Of a stretch of DNA of 52,318 nt, positions 16,801 through 25,800 are shown piece by piece. The DNA lies in IMG/VR virus record IMGVR_UViG_3300042434_000613, positions 1-52,318 of that record; one strand, written 5' to 3'. Source of the stretch: a virus. Each line of letters begins with the position of its first letter. Positions within the stretch are counted from its first letter, which is position 1. The position numbers and the translations under genes are program-made. The notes below the pieces were generated by a model. It was not told where the DNA came from. It searched no databases and saw nothing but the letters and a program-made list of their open reading frames with translations.

Positions 16801-19800
16801 ACCCACAAAACATTGCAAATCTATATCCTACCAGAGATAGAGATAATTATGATACCGATCCAATTGCTGCAGTTAGCTATGCGTCTAATGAAAAGTTAGG
16901 AAAAGTTCATGTAAATGATAGAGAAAACAGCATTACTAAAGAAGTTGTAGAGACTTTCTTCAAAGACAATAGAGTTGGTGTTGCAATTACAAATGCAATT
17001 CATACTTCTGGTGTTACCACTTACTATACTGATGTGCAACATAACTTAAATTCTATTAGAAGACTTTCTATTAGTGGTTTTGGTACAAACTATGGTTATA
17101 GTGGTATTGCAACGGTTCTTTATAATGCATCTCTAATTGGTATTGGAATTACTGGTGAAGGCGCTACAGCAAACATTTCAGTCAGTGCTGCTGGTACTAT
17201 CAATGGTGTAACTCTGGTTGATGGTGGTTCTGGTTATGGCATTGGCGTAACCATGGCTGTTGTTGGTGTTACCACTCGTGCTGGTTGGCAACAGGCAATT
17301 GTCAGAGTTCAAGAACTCAATAATAATGTTGGAGATTGTATTCAAGTTGTTGGTGTTGGTACAACAGGAAATAGATTCTATAGCGGATATAATGGTTTAT
17401 TCAGAATCTCTGGCATTACCAGTACAAGATCAGTAACTGTAACTTCATCAGTAAATCCTGGCATTTACACTAGCGCGAATACTGGATTCTTATATCTTTC
17501 GGATGAAACTAAAGGAATCACCGATATTCAATATACAGATACAACCACTGGTATTGTAACTGTAATTACTTCACAATCTCATGGTCTTGCAGTAGGTAAT
17601 AAGTTTACTATTGTAGGATCGGCGCAAACAGTTTACAATGGAACCTTTACATTAAAAGAAAGACTGGGAATTACTAGCTTTACTTTCTATGTTGGCGCTG
17701 GATTTAATACCGCTGCATTTACTGGGGGAAGTGTATTTCTTCTTAGAAATGCTATTGCATCACAAAATGAAAATACCAGCCAAATTAATGAAAAACTTGG
17801 CGGTAGAATGATTCCATTCTATGCAGGTATTGGTACAATTTCTTCTGCAGGTTTAACCACAACTGCTAGCACAATTACTTTAGCAAGTATTGTTGGATTT
17901 AATACTGGTGATTATGTACAGGTTGACCATGAGGTTATGAGAATCTCTGGTGGTATCAGCACTGCAACTAATACTGCAAATATTCTTAGAGGACAGTTTG
18001 GCACAAAGGCAGAATCTCATGATGCTAACTCTACATTAAGAAGAATCCGAGTAGTTCCAACTGAACTAAGAAGACACAGTATTCTTCGTGCATCTGGTCA
18101 TACATTTGAATATGTTGGTTTTGGTCATGGTAACTATTCTGTTGCTTTACCACAAAGACAAAATAGAAACCTTACCAGAGAGGAGCAGTTATTAACCCAA
18201 TCTATTTCACAAAATGGTGGTACAGTAGCTTACACTGGTACAAATGATACTGGTGAGTTCTACATTGGTAACAAGATTATTGATCCTGTTAGTGGCGAGG
18301 AAGTCTCTGTTAATATTCCTACTCAAACATTTGTTGGCGAAGCAGACTCCAGCCTCTCTGTAAGTTATGATGATGTTACGATTGCCAATACTTTACAGGT
18401 TAATGGTGGTAGTGGTAACGTACAATCCTCTGAATTCAGAGGTCCTTTAAACTTCTATAATAAAGTAACTTCAAACTCTGCATCTGGTATTGAGGCAGTT
18501 CAATTCTTAATGAAGGGAAATGCTGCACAGACTAGATCACTAACCGTTGGAATTTCTACACCAGCTTATAGTGGAACGCAAGGAGATATTGTATTCAGTT
18601 CTTCATCTACTACAGGTGGTTATCTTGGTTGGGTAAACGTTGGTGCTAGCAACTGGAAGAGATTTGGTTTAGTTAGCCAAGAAACCAATCTTACTGTAAT
18701 TACACCAGATAAGATTGGTATTAATACATCAATTCCAAGAGACGTTCTTGATATTAGAAATGGTGGTGCTATTGTTCAGCAACTTAGAGTTACAGGTATT
18801 GTTACCTTTGATAATGGTGGTTTATTCAATGACATTACATTTGGTACAATTGATTGTTTAGGTGTTTCAACATTCCGTGGAAATATTGAACAAACAGTAG
18901 GAGTTGCAACGTTCCCTAATTTAAGAACAGCAGGTATTGGATTAACCAATTTAAGTGTAACTGGTATTGCTACATTTAGTGGTAGTGCTAATAATATCCA
19001 ACAAACTGCAGGAACCGCAGAACTTAATAGATTGAGAGTTTCTGGTGTAACCACATTTGTTCAAAATGTTGTTGCTAACACTTTAAATCCAACAACATTA
19101 AATGTAAGTGGTATTTCTACATTACCATTCCTGAATAATACTAACACTGTTCATACAGGAATCACCACATTTAATAATAGTGGCAATAATATTGTACAAA
19201 GTGCAGGTACTGCGGCACTTAATCGTCTTACAGTTGCTGGAGTCTCCACCTTCACTGGTCAATTAAATGCTGGTACAGTCAGTGCAACACAATATAACGG
19301 AGCACTTCAGTATAGCATTGGTGTTTCTGGTGCATTAACAATCACAAATAGCACTGCATTTAATAACAGCGAAAGTAAGACAATTAATCTTAATGCGACA
19401 TCAGCCAATACGGCAAATTATGTTGTTCAACGTAATGCTTCTGGAAACTTCAGTGCTGGAACTATTACCGCAACGTCTTTCAGTGGTCCATTAACAGGCA
19501 GTGTTAGTGGTAATGTCACTGGAAATGTTACTGGTAATGCTGATTCTGCAACTCTGATTAAAACTAACGCCATTGCAACTAATGCTAATTTCTACCTAAC
19601 CTTTGTAAATGGTAACAATGTTTCTGCAACCAATGAAAATCTTTATACTGATGCTGGAATTTATTACAATCCATCATCTAATAACTTATCAGTAACTGGT
19701 GATATTACAGCATTTGCTTCTGACATTAGACTGAAAACAAATATTGAACCAATTGAAAATGCTCTTGATAAAGTTTGCAAGTTGCATGGATTTACTTACA

Positions 19801-20015
19801 ACTTTAATGATCTTGCATATAGCCTAGGATTTACTTCAAATCAAAGAATTGCTGGTGTATCTGCTCAAGATGTTCAAGCAGTTCTTCCTGAAGCTGTTAA
19901 ACCAGCACCTGCAAATCCTGATTACTTGACGGTTCAGTATGAAAAACTGGTTCCTCTTCTTATTGAAGCGATCAAAGAACTATCTAATAGACTAGATAAA
20001 CTAGAAAATAAGTAA
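13890..20015 (+). CDS. Giant tail fibre/structural protein with S74 C-terminal chaperone
   Basis: A 2041-aa protein. The N-terminal region (about 1-120) holds a beta-helix start (TRPFKTIQRALIEAARFS, VLVYPGTYNV). Most of the chain is Gly/Ser/Thr/Asn-rich beta sequence with phrases such as GGSGYGIGVTMAVVG, and residues about 1640-1810 are repeats of the type GVTTF/GNNIxQxAGTAxLNRLxVxG. The C-terminus is a Peptidase_S74 intramolecular chaperone. S1944 in SDIRLK and K1949 form the expected Ser/Lys dyad spaced five residues apart, and cleavage should occur just before S1944 after trimer folding. A coiled coil follows (EAIKELSNRLDKLE). It is probably a host-binding side or long fibre component. Confidence 0.85.
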   Translation: MPLSRLENFLKNTDGNILYVNPSDLDATDSIENQGNSLTRPFKTIQRALIEAARFSYNIGQNNDKFDKTTVLVYPGTYNVDNRPGLSVANVGGNVQYRDINGNLASLTELTNTSNYDIEDPSNVLYKFNSTIGGVIVPRGTSIVGLDLRKTKIRPKFVPDPANAGITSTAMFKLTGGCYFWQFSAFDGDLNNSVYYDYNGNTKTPTFSHHKLAVFEYADGVNGVGVGTSSALSDLQMYYYKVAQAYGDSSGRAIGDFPSTLDFEPNTPEFKIVGAVNANDIGISSAAAVGNLITVDSALDHGLNIDDSVRISGFTSTVFNGSYYVVGVSSARRFQYRASATPGALNPSLTGGETLIVEPDSVSGASPYIFNCSLRSAYGMSGLNADGASATGFKSIVVAQFTGIGLQKDDDAFVIYDKTTGQYQDNNTTSNANKPLHLNSKAIYKPAYNNYHIRAANGAFIQCVSIFAIGFANHFLAESGGDMSITNSNSNFGAKSLVSRGYQLQSFDRDDVGYITHVIPPKEIDKSEESVSWVSLDVGLSTSTAGVGTTSRLYLYDFNDPDNPPPNILSSYRIGAKSGELLKVVVSTASSEVTVSSPILMQVPSGESTTSAEKSYKVIRVGAANSITSNTTFNLERNHELFTGESVRVFSDNAAMPDGLSADVIYYAIVSGLSANQVQLAKSFNDAITGTPVPLTLSNTSGGLLTIVSRVSDKIPGDFGHPIQYDTARKNWYVVGAATTSQNTIYPAFIQYKSSLTDASSKSYITRQSDTRAVEDRIYRFRYIIPKEYGTTAANAKPPSIGYVIQESKTVGVGNAAEFATVTDPTDQRNLRIIHSVVHDQSAGICTVVTERPHSLNAGDRVKINKIKSVNNPVGAANSGFNGVFPIVGITSSKGFTVNLSSNPGAYINVSSSRDENLPTVSRDAYRNTYTIYRINTVQEQEFNKADGIYHLTCLLNNVSPNDAYFIGDEYPQNIANLYPTRDRDNYDTDPIAAVSYASNEKLGKVHVNDRENSITKEVVETFFKDNRVGVAITNAIHTSGVTTYYTDVQHNLNSIRRLSISGFGTNYGYSGIATVLYNASLIGIGITGEGATANISVSAAGTINGVTLVDGGSGYGIGVTMAVVGVTTRAGWQQAIVRVQELNNNVGDCIQVVGVGTTGNRFYSGYNGLFRISGITSTRSVTVTSSVNPGIYTSANTGFLYLSDETKGITDIQYTDTTTGIVTVITSQSHGLAVGNKFTIVGSAQTVYNGTFTLKERLGITSFTFYVGAGFNTAAFTGGSVFLLRNAIASQNENTSQINEKLGGRMIPFYAGIGTISSAGLTTTASTITLASIVGFNTGDYVQVDHEVMRISGGISTATNTANILRGQFGTKAESHDANSTLRRIRVVPTELRRHSILRASGHTFEYVGFGHGNYSVALPQRQNRNLTREEQLLTQSISQNGGTVAYTGTNDTGEFYIGNKIIDPVSGEEVSVNIPTQTFVGEADSSLSVSYDDVTIANTLQVNGGSGNVQSSEFRGPLNFYNKVTSNSASGIEAVQFLMKGNAAQTRSLTVGISTPAYSGTQGDIVFSSSSTTGGYLGWVNVGASNWKRFGLVSQETNLTVITPDKIGINTSIPRDVLDIRNGGAIVQQLRVTGIVTFDNGGLFNDITFGTIDCLGVSTFRGNIEQTVGVATFPNLRTAGIGLTNLSVTGIATFSGSANNIQQTAGTAELNRLRVSGVTTFVQNVVANTLNPTTLNVSGISTLPFLNNTNTVHTGITTFNNSGNNIVQSAGTAALNRLTVAGVSTFTGQLNAGTVSATQYNGALQYSIGVSGALTITNSTAFNNSESKTINLNATSANTANYVVQRNASGNFSAGTITATSFSGPLTGSVSGNVTGNVTGNADSATLIKTNAIATNANFYLTFVNGNNVSATNENLYTDAGIYYNPSSNNLSVTGDITAFASDIRLKTNIEPIENALDKVCKLHGFTYNFNDLAYSLGFTSNQRIAGVSAQDVQAVLPEAVKPAPANPDYLTVQYEKLVPLLIEAIKELSNRLDKLENK

Positions 20016-20024
20016 TTTAAAGAA

Positions 20025-21059
20025 ATGACCATACAGATTGTCACCAACCCAGTTACATCTTCGGGATCAGTTTCTTTTAGTGAACTTAGAACTAAAATAA
20101 AAGAAACTGGTTCAGGATCAGTTTCTATGAGTGAACTGTATAGGAATGGAACTTATGTCCCCACTGCTTCAACAAATGGTTCCGTTCCTACAAGCGGAAC
20201 TATTTCTGCAAGTAATATGTATGGAGTAAACGTTTCAATAACTGCTAACATTACAAATGTAGAGGAAAATTTAAACGCCAGCACAAGTTTATTTGGATCT
20301 GATTATACACAACCAATTAGAAAAACCATTAATGTAAATGGCTCTATTATCTCACAAAATTCAAATCCAGCATTAACTATTCCATCAGGTGCTGGCTCTA
20401 CTATTAAAATTCAATTAACATCTGGAGGTATTTTTGGTCATCGTGCAACTTCTGTTGGCGCAGGTGGTGGTGGAAATGGGGGAACAGGAGGTAGTGGAAG
20501 TTCTGGTAATTTATCATTAAGAACATTATCAAATATTCAAATTGTTGGAACTGGTGCTGGAATTTATGGCGGCGGCGGATCTGGCGGTGGTGGTGGTGGT
20601 GGTGGACAAGAAGGTGGGGGAGGTAGAAATAAACGAGGTTTTTCTTGTGATTTTGCTGGTTGGCAATATTGTGAATCTTGTGATAGCGGCGTTGGTGGTG
20701 GAAGTGACAGCGGTGGATCTGGTGGAAATGGTGGCGTGGGTCAAGGATATAGCTGGAATGGCTCTACACTTACTTTAGTGACTGCTGCAGGAGGAGATGC
20801 TGGGAATAATCCAGGCAACGGTGGCGGCGCTGGCGGATCTGGTGGATCTGGTGGAGGTTGGGGTTCTGCAGGAGCTAGGGGTAATGATGGTAGTAGTGGC
20901 AGTCAAGGTCCTGGTGGAAACTGCCAAGCAGGAGGTGGAGGCAGCGGCGGCGGCTCTGGCGGAGGCGGAGGAGGTGGTGGCGGCTCTATTGAAGGTTACA
21001 ATAGAGTTGTTTCTATTGAAAGCACGTCAGTTTTAGCTGGAGCTACAAGCAATAATTAA
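20025..21059 (+). CDS. Polyglycine-rich tail-fibre adhesin (gp38-like organisation)
   Basis: A 344-aa protein. The first 75 residues contain a repeated attachment motif (SGSVSFSELRT, then SGSVSMSELYRNGTYVP). Residues about 75-140 are beta-rich. Residues about 146-330 alternate long glycine runs (up to nine Gly) with short variable loops, one containing four-Cys-type spacing (FSCDFAGWQYCESCDSG). T-even gp38 adhesins bind receptors through variable loops held by polyglycine helices, and this layout is alike although sequence homology is not shown. The gene follows a giant fibre by 9 bases and its stop overlaps that of the convergent gene by 4 bases. Likely the receptor-contacting tip. Confidence 0.65.
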   Translation: MTIQIVTNPVTSSGSVSFSELRTKIKETGSGSVSMSELYRNGTYVPTASTNGSVPTSGTISASNMYGVNVSITANITNVEENLNASTSLFGSDYTQPIRKTINVNGSIISQNSNPALTIPSGAGSTIKIQLTSGGIFGHRATSVGAGGGGNGGTGGSGSSGNLSLRTLSNIQIVGTGAGIYGGGGSGGGGGGGGQEGGGGRNKRGFSCDFAGWQYCESCDSGVGGGSDSGGSGGNGGVGQGYSWNGSTLTLVTAAGGDAGNNPGNGGGAGGSGGSGGGWGSAGARGNDGSSGSQGPGGNCQAGGGGSGGGSGGGGGGGGGSIEGYNRVVSIESTSVLAGATSNN

Positions 21060-21955
21060 AACACCCCATAAGAAGCTAAAACTTCTAATCTTATACGATC
21101 TTGTTTGATTATTTTTAAAGAAATATGTCCAAATTTTCTACGATCAGACTCCCAATTTTTTAATTCTTCTACTACTGTAAAGTTTAATAATTCTATATTT
21201 TTTAAATGATCTAGGGTAAAATAAAATATATCATTTCTTGCATCATGTACCATGGGATAAATCATAATTTCAAATTCTTGAAATTGATTTTTAGACTGTA
21301 TTAATCTATAATTTAATTTTAAATTTTCTTTTGCCAATATTGGCTGCAATTTATGAATGATTTCATTTAAATCAAACTTATCTTGATTTGTTTCTGTAAT
21401 TTTATATAATTCACATAGTTGTTCGATTATATTTTTGTCACGATCAAATTGAGCATCTGGATATTCATGACAAATTAAACGATTATATAATTTGTTTGTG
21501 CTAGAATAGAGACCGTTTAAATAATTGTCACTTTCTCCATCAAAACAATTAAAACAAGAATCTAAAAATCTTTTATAGTATGGACTCCAAGCATCAAATG
21601 CTAATTTAACCTCTTTCCTAATCGTTAAATCTTCATCGTAACTATTTTCTAAATTTAAAGTATTAAAGCTATATCCTTTCTCTATTTGAATTTTATCTTC
21701 ATATACGTCTAATACTGTTTGAGCTTTTTTTTGAAATATTTCACTGTACAATGTTGACACATCAAAATGACCGTTATCAGGAAAAGTTATAAAAACAACT
21801 TTGTGAGTGTTGTTTGTTAGATTATTTTCAAGTAAAATTGCAGATGGAGCATTTTGTGATTCTTCCAATGCCCTAACTTCATCTACAATTTCATTGTTTA
21901 TCAATGTATTGTATTGATTAGTCTCTAAGCTAGATATAAAACTGTCTACAAACAT
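21056..21955 (-). CDS. Uncharacterised protein within the fibre cluster
   Basis: A 299-aa protein with no recognised family. It is mixed alpha/beta and acidic, with features such as FITFPDNGHFDVSTLY, AFDAWSPYYKRFLDSCFNCF and a C-terminal FGHISLKIIKQDRIRLE. There is no signal peptide or membrane segment. It is convergent with the adhesin gene and lies downstream of a minus-strand oxygenase, with a CTAAATA box 24 bases before its ATG, so it is probably expressed late. A role in fibre assembly or modification is possible from position only. Confidence 0.7.
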   Translation of the reverse strand: MFVDSFISSLETNQYNTLINNEIVDEVRALEESQNAPSAILLENNLTNNTHKVVFITFPDNGHFDVSTLYSEIFQKKAQTVLDVYEDKIQIEKGYSFNTLNLENSYDEDLTIRKEVKLAFDAWSPYYKRFLDSCFNCFDGESDNYLNGLYSSTNKLYNRLICHEYPDAQFDRDKNIIEQLCELYKITETNQDKFDLNEIIHKLQPILAKENLKLNYRLIQSKNQFQEFEIMIYPMVHDARNDIFYFTLDHLKNIELLNFTVVEELKNWESDRRKFGHISLKIIKQDRIRLEVLASYGVF

Positions 21956-21978
21956 CTTATAAATCTATGACTGTGTAA

Positions 21979-21985
21979 TATTTAG
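21979..21985 (-). promoter_or_regulatory. Late promoter box CTAAATA (minus strand)
   Basis: On the minus strand this reads ACTAAATATTAC and overlaps the stop codon of the upstream oxygenase gene. It lies 24 bases before the ATG at 21955. Confidence 0.5.
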
Positions 21986-22704
21986 TTTAGGAACCCAACC
22001 AAACCAATTCTTTTAGTGTCTTGATACCATTCTTTTTCAATATATGCACTGTGTAAAATGTATGATGGATATACTACTAGTCGATTATACTTCATTTCTA
22101 CGTGATGAATTAACTCCCACTCTGAATTATCAATTTGCCTAGAATCTAAAATTGTATTATAATTATTTTGATTTATTTCACTAAAATAATCTTTAAATTT
22201 TAAATATGATTCTGTTTCTTTAAAGTTTGAATCTAGATACTCTACGTTAACTTCTAACCCAGATTTTTTATGTCGATAGAAATTTGTACCACCATAACAA
22301 TCTTCAGGGTTGTTTAAATATATTTGAAACGCACACAAAGATTGGTCAACGTGTGGAAGAACAGAAGTATATTTACAAGGCATTCCACCTTCAAACAAAT
22401 TAAATTGTAAACTTATTTTGTTACTGTGAAAAAAATCAAAATAATTGTCGCTTAGATATGTTGCTGTCGTTGTAATTTGATTAAATTTTAAATTAGTAAT
22501 TGAAATCCATCCAGGACTGCCATTTTTATTATTTACTTCCTTTTCAAATAATTGCTGGCTAGCAATTTCCTGTAAAGCTTCAGGATTTTTAAGAAAATTA
22601 TCTATTGTTAAGATCTTATGATTTGTGTTTGGAATAGTGGATATTTCTAACTCTAAATTATCATTAATATGAATTGAGTCAGTATCAATAAAATTGAAAT
22701 TCAT
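21982..22704 (-). CDS. 2OG-Fe(II) oxygenase-like protein (DUF6445 type)
   Basis: A 240-aa protein. It carries a facial triad typical of the fold: H118 and D120 in LPHVDQSL, H218 in YILHSAY, and R232 in KRIGLVGFLN. The linking strands CAFQIYLNNPEDCYGGTNFY and NRLVVYPSYILH are characteristic of the DUF6445-like 2OG oxygenases found in cyanophages. Substrate unknown. It lies antisense to the fibre genes, which raises the possibility that it acts on virion proteins or on cell-surface sugars; this is inference. Confidence 0.7.
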   Translation of the reverse strand: MNFNFIDTDSIHINDNLELEISTIPNTNHKILTIDNFLKNPEALQEIASQQLFEKEVNNKNGSPGWISITNLKFNQITTTATYLSDNYFDFFHSNKISLQFNLFEGGMPCKYTSVLPHVDQSLCAFQIYLNNPEDCYGGTNFYRHKKSGLEVNVEYLDSNFKETESYLKFKDYFSEINQNNYNTILDSRQIDNSEWELIHHVEMKYNRLVVYPSYILHSAYIEKEWYQDTKRIGLVGFLN

Positions 22705-22747
22705 GTTAAAATGCTTGTTTAACTATATAGAGCCAAAGTTAGTATAA

Positions 22748-22755
22748 GATAAATA
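22748..22755 (+). promoter_or_regulatory. Late promoter box GATAAATA for the second giant fibre
   Basis: GATAAATA (with AGATAAATAACT around it) lies 61 bases before the ATG at 22817. The leader between them contains two palindromes and a good Shine-Dalgarno-like GGAGA at 22802. Confidence 0.55.
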
Positions 22756-22769
22756 ACTCATAGCATAGT

Positions 22770-22799
22770 GACAGTACATACTGTCCTACGGTATATACC
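22770..22799 (+). repeat. Two palindromes in the leader of the second giant fibre gene
   Basis: GACAGTA-CA-TACTGTC (22770-22785) is a perfect 16-base dyad, followed at 22790-22799 by the 10-base palindrome GGTATATACC. They lie between the late box and the ATG and could be a protein binding site or an RNA structure in the leader. Confidence 0.45.
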
Positions 22800-22816
22800 A
22801 CGGAGAAATAAGGCAC

Positions 22817-25800
22817 ATGTCCACGCCAATCAGAATTAAAAGATCTGCAGTACCTGGCAAAATCCCTACAACCAGTGATCTTCAATTAGGCGAATTAGCG
22901 ATTAATACATATGATGGTAAAGCCTACTTAAAAAAAGACGTAAGTGGTGTTGAAACTGTTATTAACGTTGGCGGTGGATATCCTGGTCAAACCTATTATG
23001 TAACAAAAACTGGATTAGATACAAACGACGGTCAAAATATTTCAGCGGCATTCGCAACTGTTAAAAAAGCGTTAACAGTTGCGACAGCCAACGATACAAT
23101 TTTAATTGGTTCTGGTACTTATACCGAAATCTTCCCATTAACCGTACCACAAGGGGTTATTGTACGTGGTAATGGTTTAAGATCTACTTTCATTCAACCA
23201 ACAGCAGGAACAGAAAGATTAGATGCTTTTCTCTTGAATGGTGAAAATACCATTCAAGATCTTTCGATTGGTAATTTTTATTATAATTCATCAACTGATA
23301 CTGGTTATGGATTTAAATTTGCTTCTAACATGGTCACTACCACTAGAAGCCCATATATTGAAAGAGTAACTGTTTTAAACAGAGGTTCAACACAAACAGC
23401 TTCAGATCCTTATGGTTTTGATACTGTAGATAATTATCCCACAACAAAGATTGCTGGTCGTGGTGCTTTAATTGACGGTAGTGTGGTTCAATCTAACACT
23501 CTAGAGCCAGCAATGCTCTTCAATGAGTGTACTTTCATTACACCAAATCAAACTGCCCTGAAGATGACCAACGGGGCAAGATCTGAATGGGTTAATAGCT
23601 TTTCTTATTTCTCTAGCGTTAGTATTGATGGTGTCTCTGGTAGCGTAGGTTTAGGTAGCACAGCTAATGCTACTTTAAAACTTGCTGGTGTTACAACATC
23701 AATCTCCACTAATTATGTTATTAAGTATTATCAAGGTGGCCCCGCAGTTGCTATTGGTACTGTTACATCTGTTGATGGTGCTTATGTAACCATTAGTGGA
23801 AAAGGATCTGGAATCTTTAATGCTGTTGGTATTGGATCAACACAAGATGTTAGAATTTTCCAATCTGACGGTAGCACACAAGTTGGTACTGCTAGCACAA
23901 TTCTTTGGGCAGACTATCAAAAATTTGGTGCAGATTTAAGAGCAATCGGTGCTGCTTCTAATTTTGGTACGATTGGTGTTCGTGGTGATGGCGCTGGTGT
24001 ACAGTTAAGATTATTTGGTTATAACTTTGGTTGTGTTGGTTCTGGAAAAACATTTACACAAGATCCCACATTAACAGTTAGATCTAATGAAGCTGTACAA
24101 TTAAATGGTGGTCGTGTATTCTTCCAATCTGTAGACCAGTTAGGTAACTTTAGAGTTGGTAATATTTTTGAAATTAGTCAAGAGACTGGAGCTGTTTCTC
24201 TTGCAAGTACAAGTGATATCAATATTGCAGGCACAGCCACAATTCAAAATCTTAATGTAACTGGTGTATCTACTTTTAGTGATCCTATTTTACACAGTGA
24301 TTCTAATTTTAATACTGATCAAACAACTTATAACTTAATCAATAGTGCTGCTGGTGCTGTTAACTTTGCAGGTGCTGGTACGAGTATTGTTATTGGTGCA
24401 ACTACAGGCATCACTACAATTAGAAATTATAGAGTTAATTTAAGTGGTGGTCAAGATTCTTTTACCACAACAGATGGAACATTAGTTGTTGCTGGTGGTG
24501 TTGGAATTAGCAGCAATTTAAATGTTGGTAAAGATTTCAAAGTAACTGGAGTTTCGACATTTGTATCTCCAGTCAGATTAGATTCTTCATTAAGAGTTGC
24601 TGGAGTTTCAACATTTGTTCAAAGCATCAATGCTAATAGCACATTAAATGTTACGGGTGTATCTACACTAACTGGCAATGTTAGATTGGGTGGTCAACTA
24701 AATGTTGCTGGAATTTCAACATTAGTTGGCGATTCTATGCTTAGCAGCAATTTAAGAGTTGCTGGAGTTTCTACATTTGTTCAAAGCATTGATGCTAATA
24801 GCACATTAAATGTTACGGGTGTATCTACACTAACTGGCAATGTTAGATTGGGTGGACAATTAAGAGTTGCTGGAATTTCTACTTTTGTTGACGATGTAGA
24901 ATTAGGTGATCATTTAAGAGTTGCTGGAGTATCTACTTTTGTAAGTAGTACTATGATTAACAGTAACTTAAATGTTACTGGAATTACAACGACTGGAAAT
25001 TTTAGAGTTACTGGAGTTTCTACATTAACTGGAGATACAAATTTAACAAATAATTTAAACGTTGGAGGTATCACCACAACCTCAACATTCAGAGTCACTG
25101 GAATTTCAACATTAACTGGTAATGTTGAGATGAGTAATGCTCTAAGAGTTTCTGGAGTATCTACATTTGTAGGCGATTCCATGTTTAGTGCAAACATGAG
25201 AGTTGCTGGAGTATCTACTTTTGTAAGTAGTGCTATGATTAATAGTAACTTAAGTGTTACTGGAATCACCACAACTGAAAACTTTAGGGTCACTGGTGTT
25301 TCTACATTAACTGGTAATACAAATTTAACAAACAACTTAAACGTTGGTGGTATCACTACAACTTCAACATTTAGAGTTACTGGGATATCTACTTTAACAG
25401 GTAATGTTGAATTAAGTAATGCATTAAGAGTTGCTGGAGTATCTACATTTAACAACCCAGCAATGATTAACAGTAACTTAAATGTTACTGGCATCACTAC
25501 AACAGGAAACTTTAGAGTTACAGGAATTTCTACATTAACAGGTGATGTAAGATTAGATAATAATTTAACAGTTGCTGGTATCGGTACAATTTCTGATTTT
25601 ACAATTAGCAGTGGAATTATTACAGGTCCTTCTGCGATTGTAATTGACCCAGCTACTGTTGGTAATAATACAGGATCTGTAAGAATTAAAGGCGATTTTT
25701 ATGTTGATGGAACTACAACAACGATTAATTCTACAGCTATAGAAGTAGCTGATCCCTTAATTGGAATTGGAACTACTGCCATAAACTTATCCTATGTTAA

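Noticed and set aside
24910-25497. A long open frame of 195 codons on the minus strand
   Set aside because: It is antisense to the repeated fibre region; its Val/Thr/Pro repeats mirror the fibre repeats, and there is no ribosome site or promoter.
24589-25560. Direct repeats as a CRISPR array
   Set aside because: The repeats are in frame within a fibre gene, have no uniform spacers, and encode regular beta repeats; no cas genes are present.
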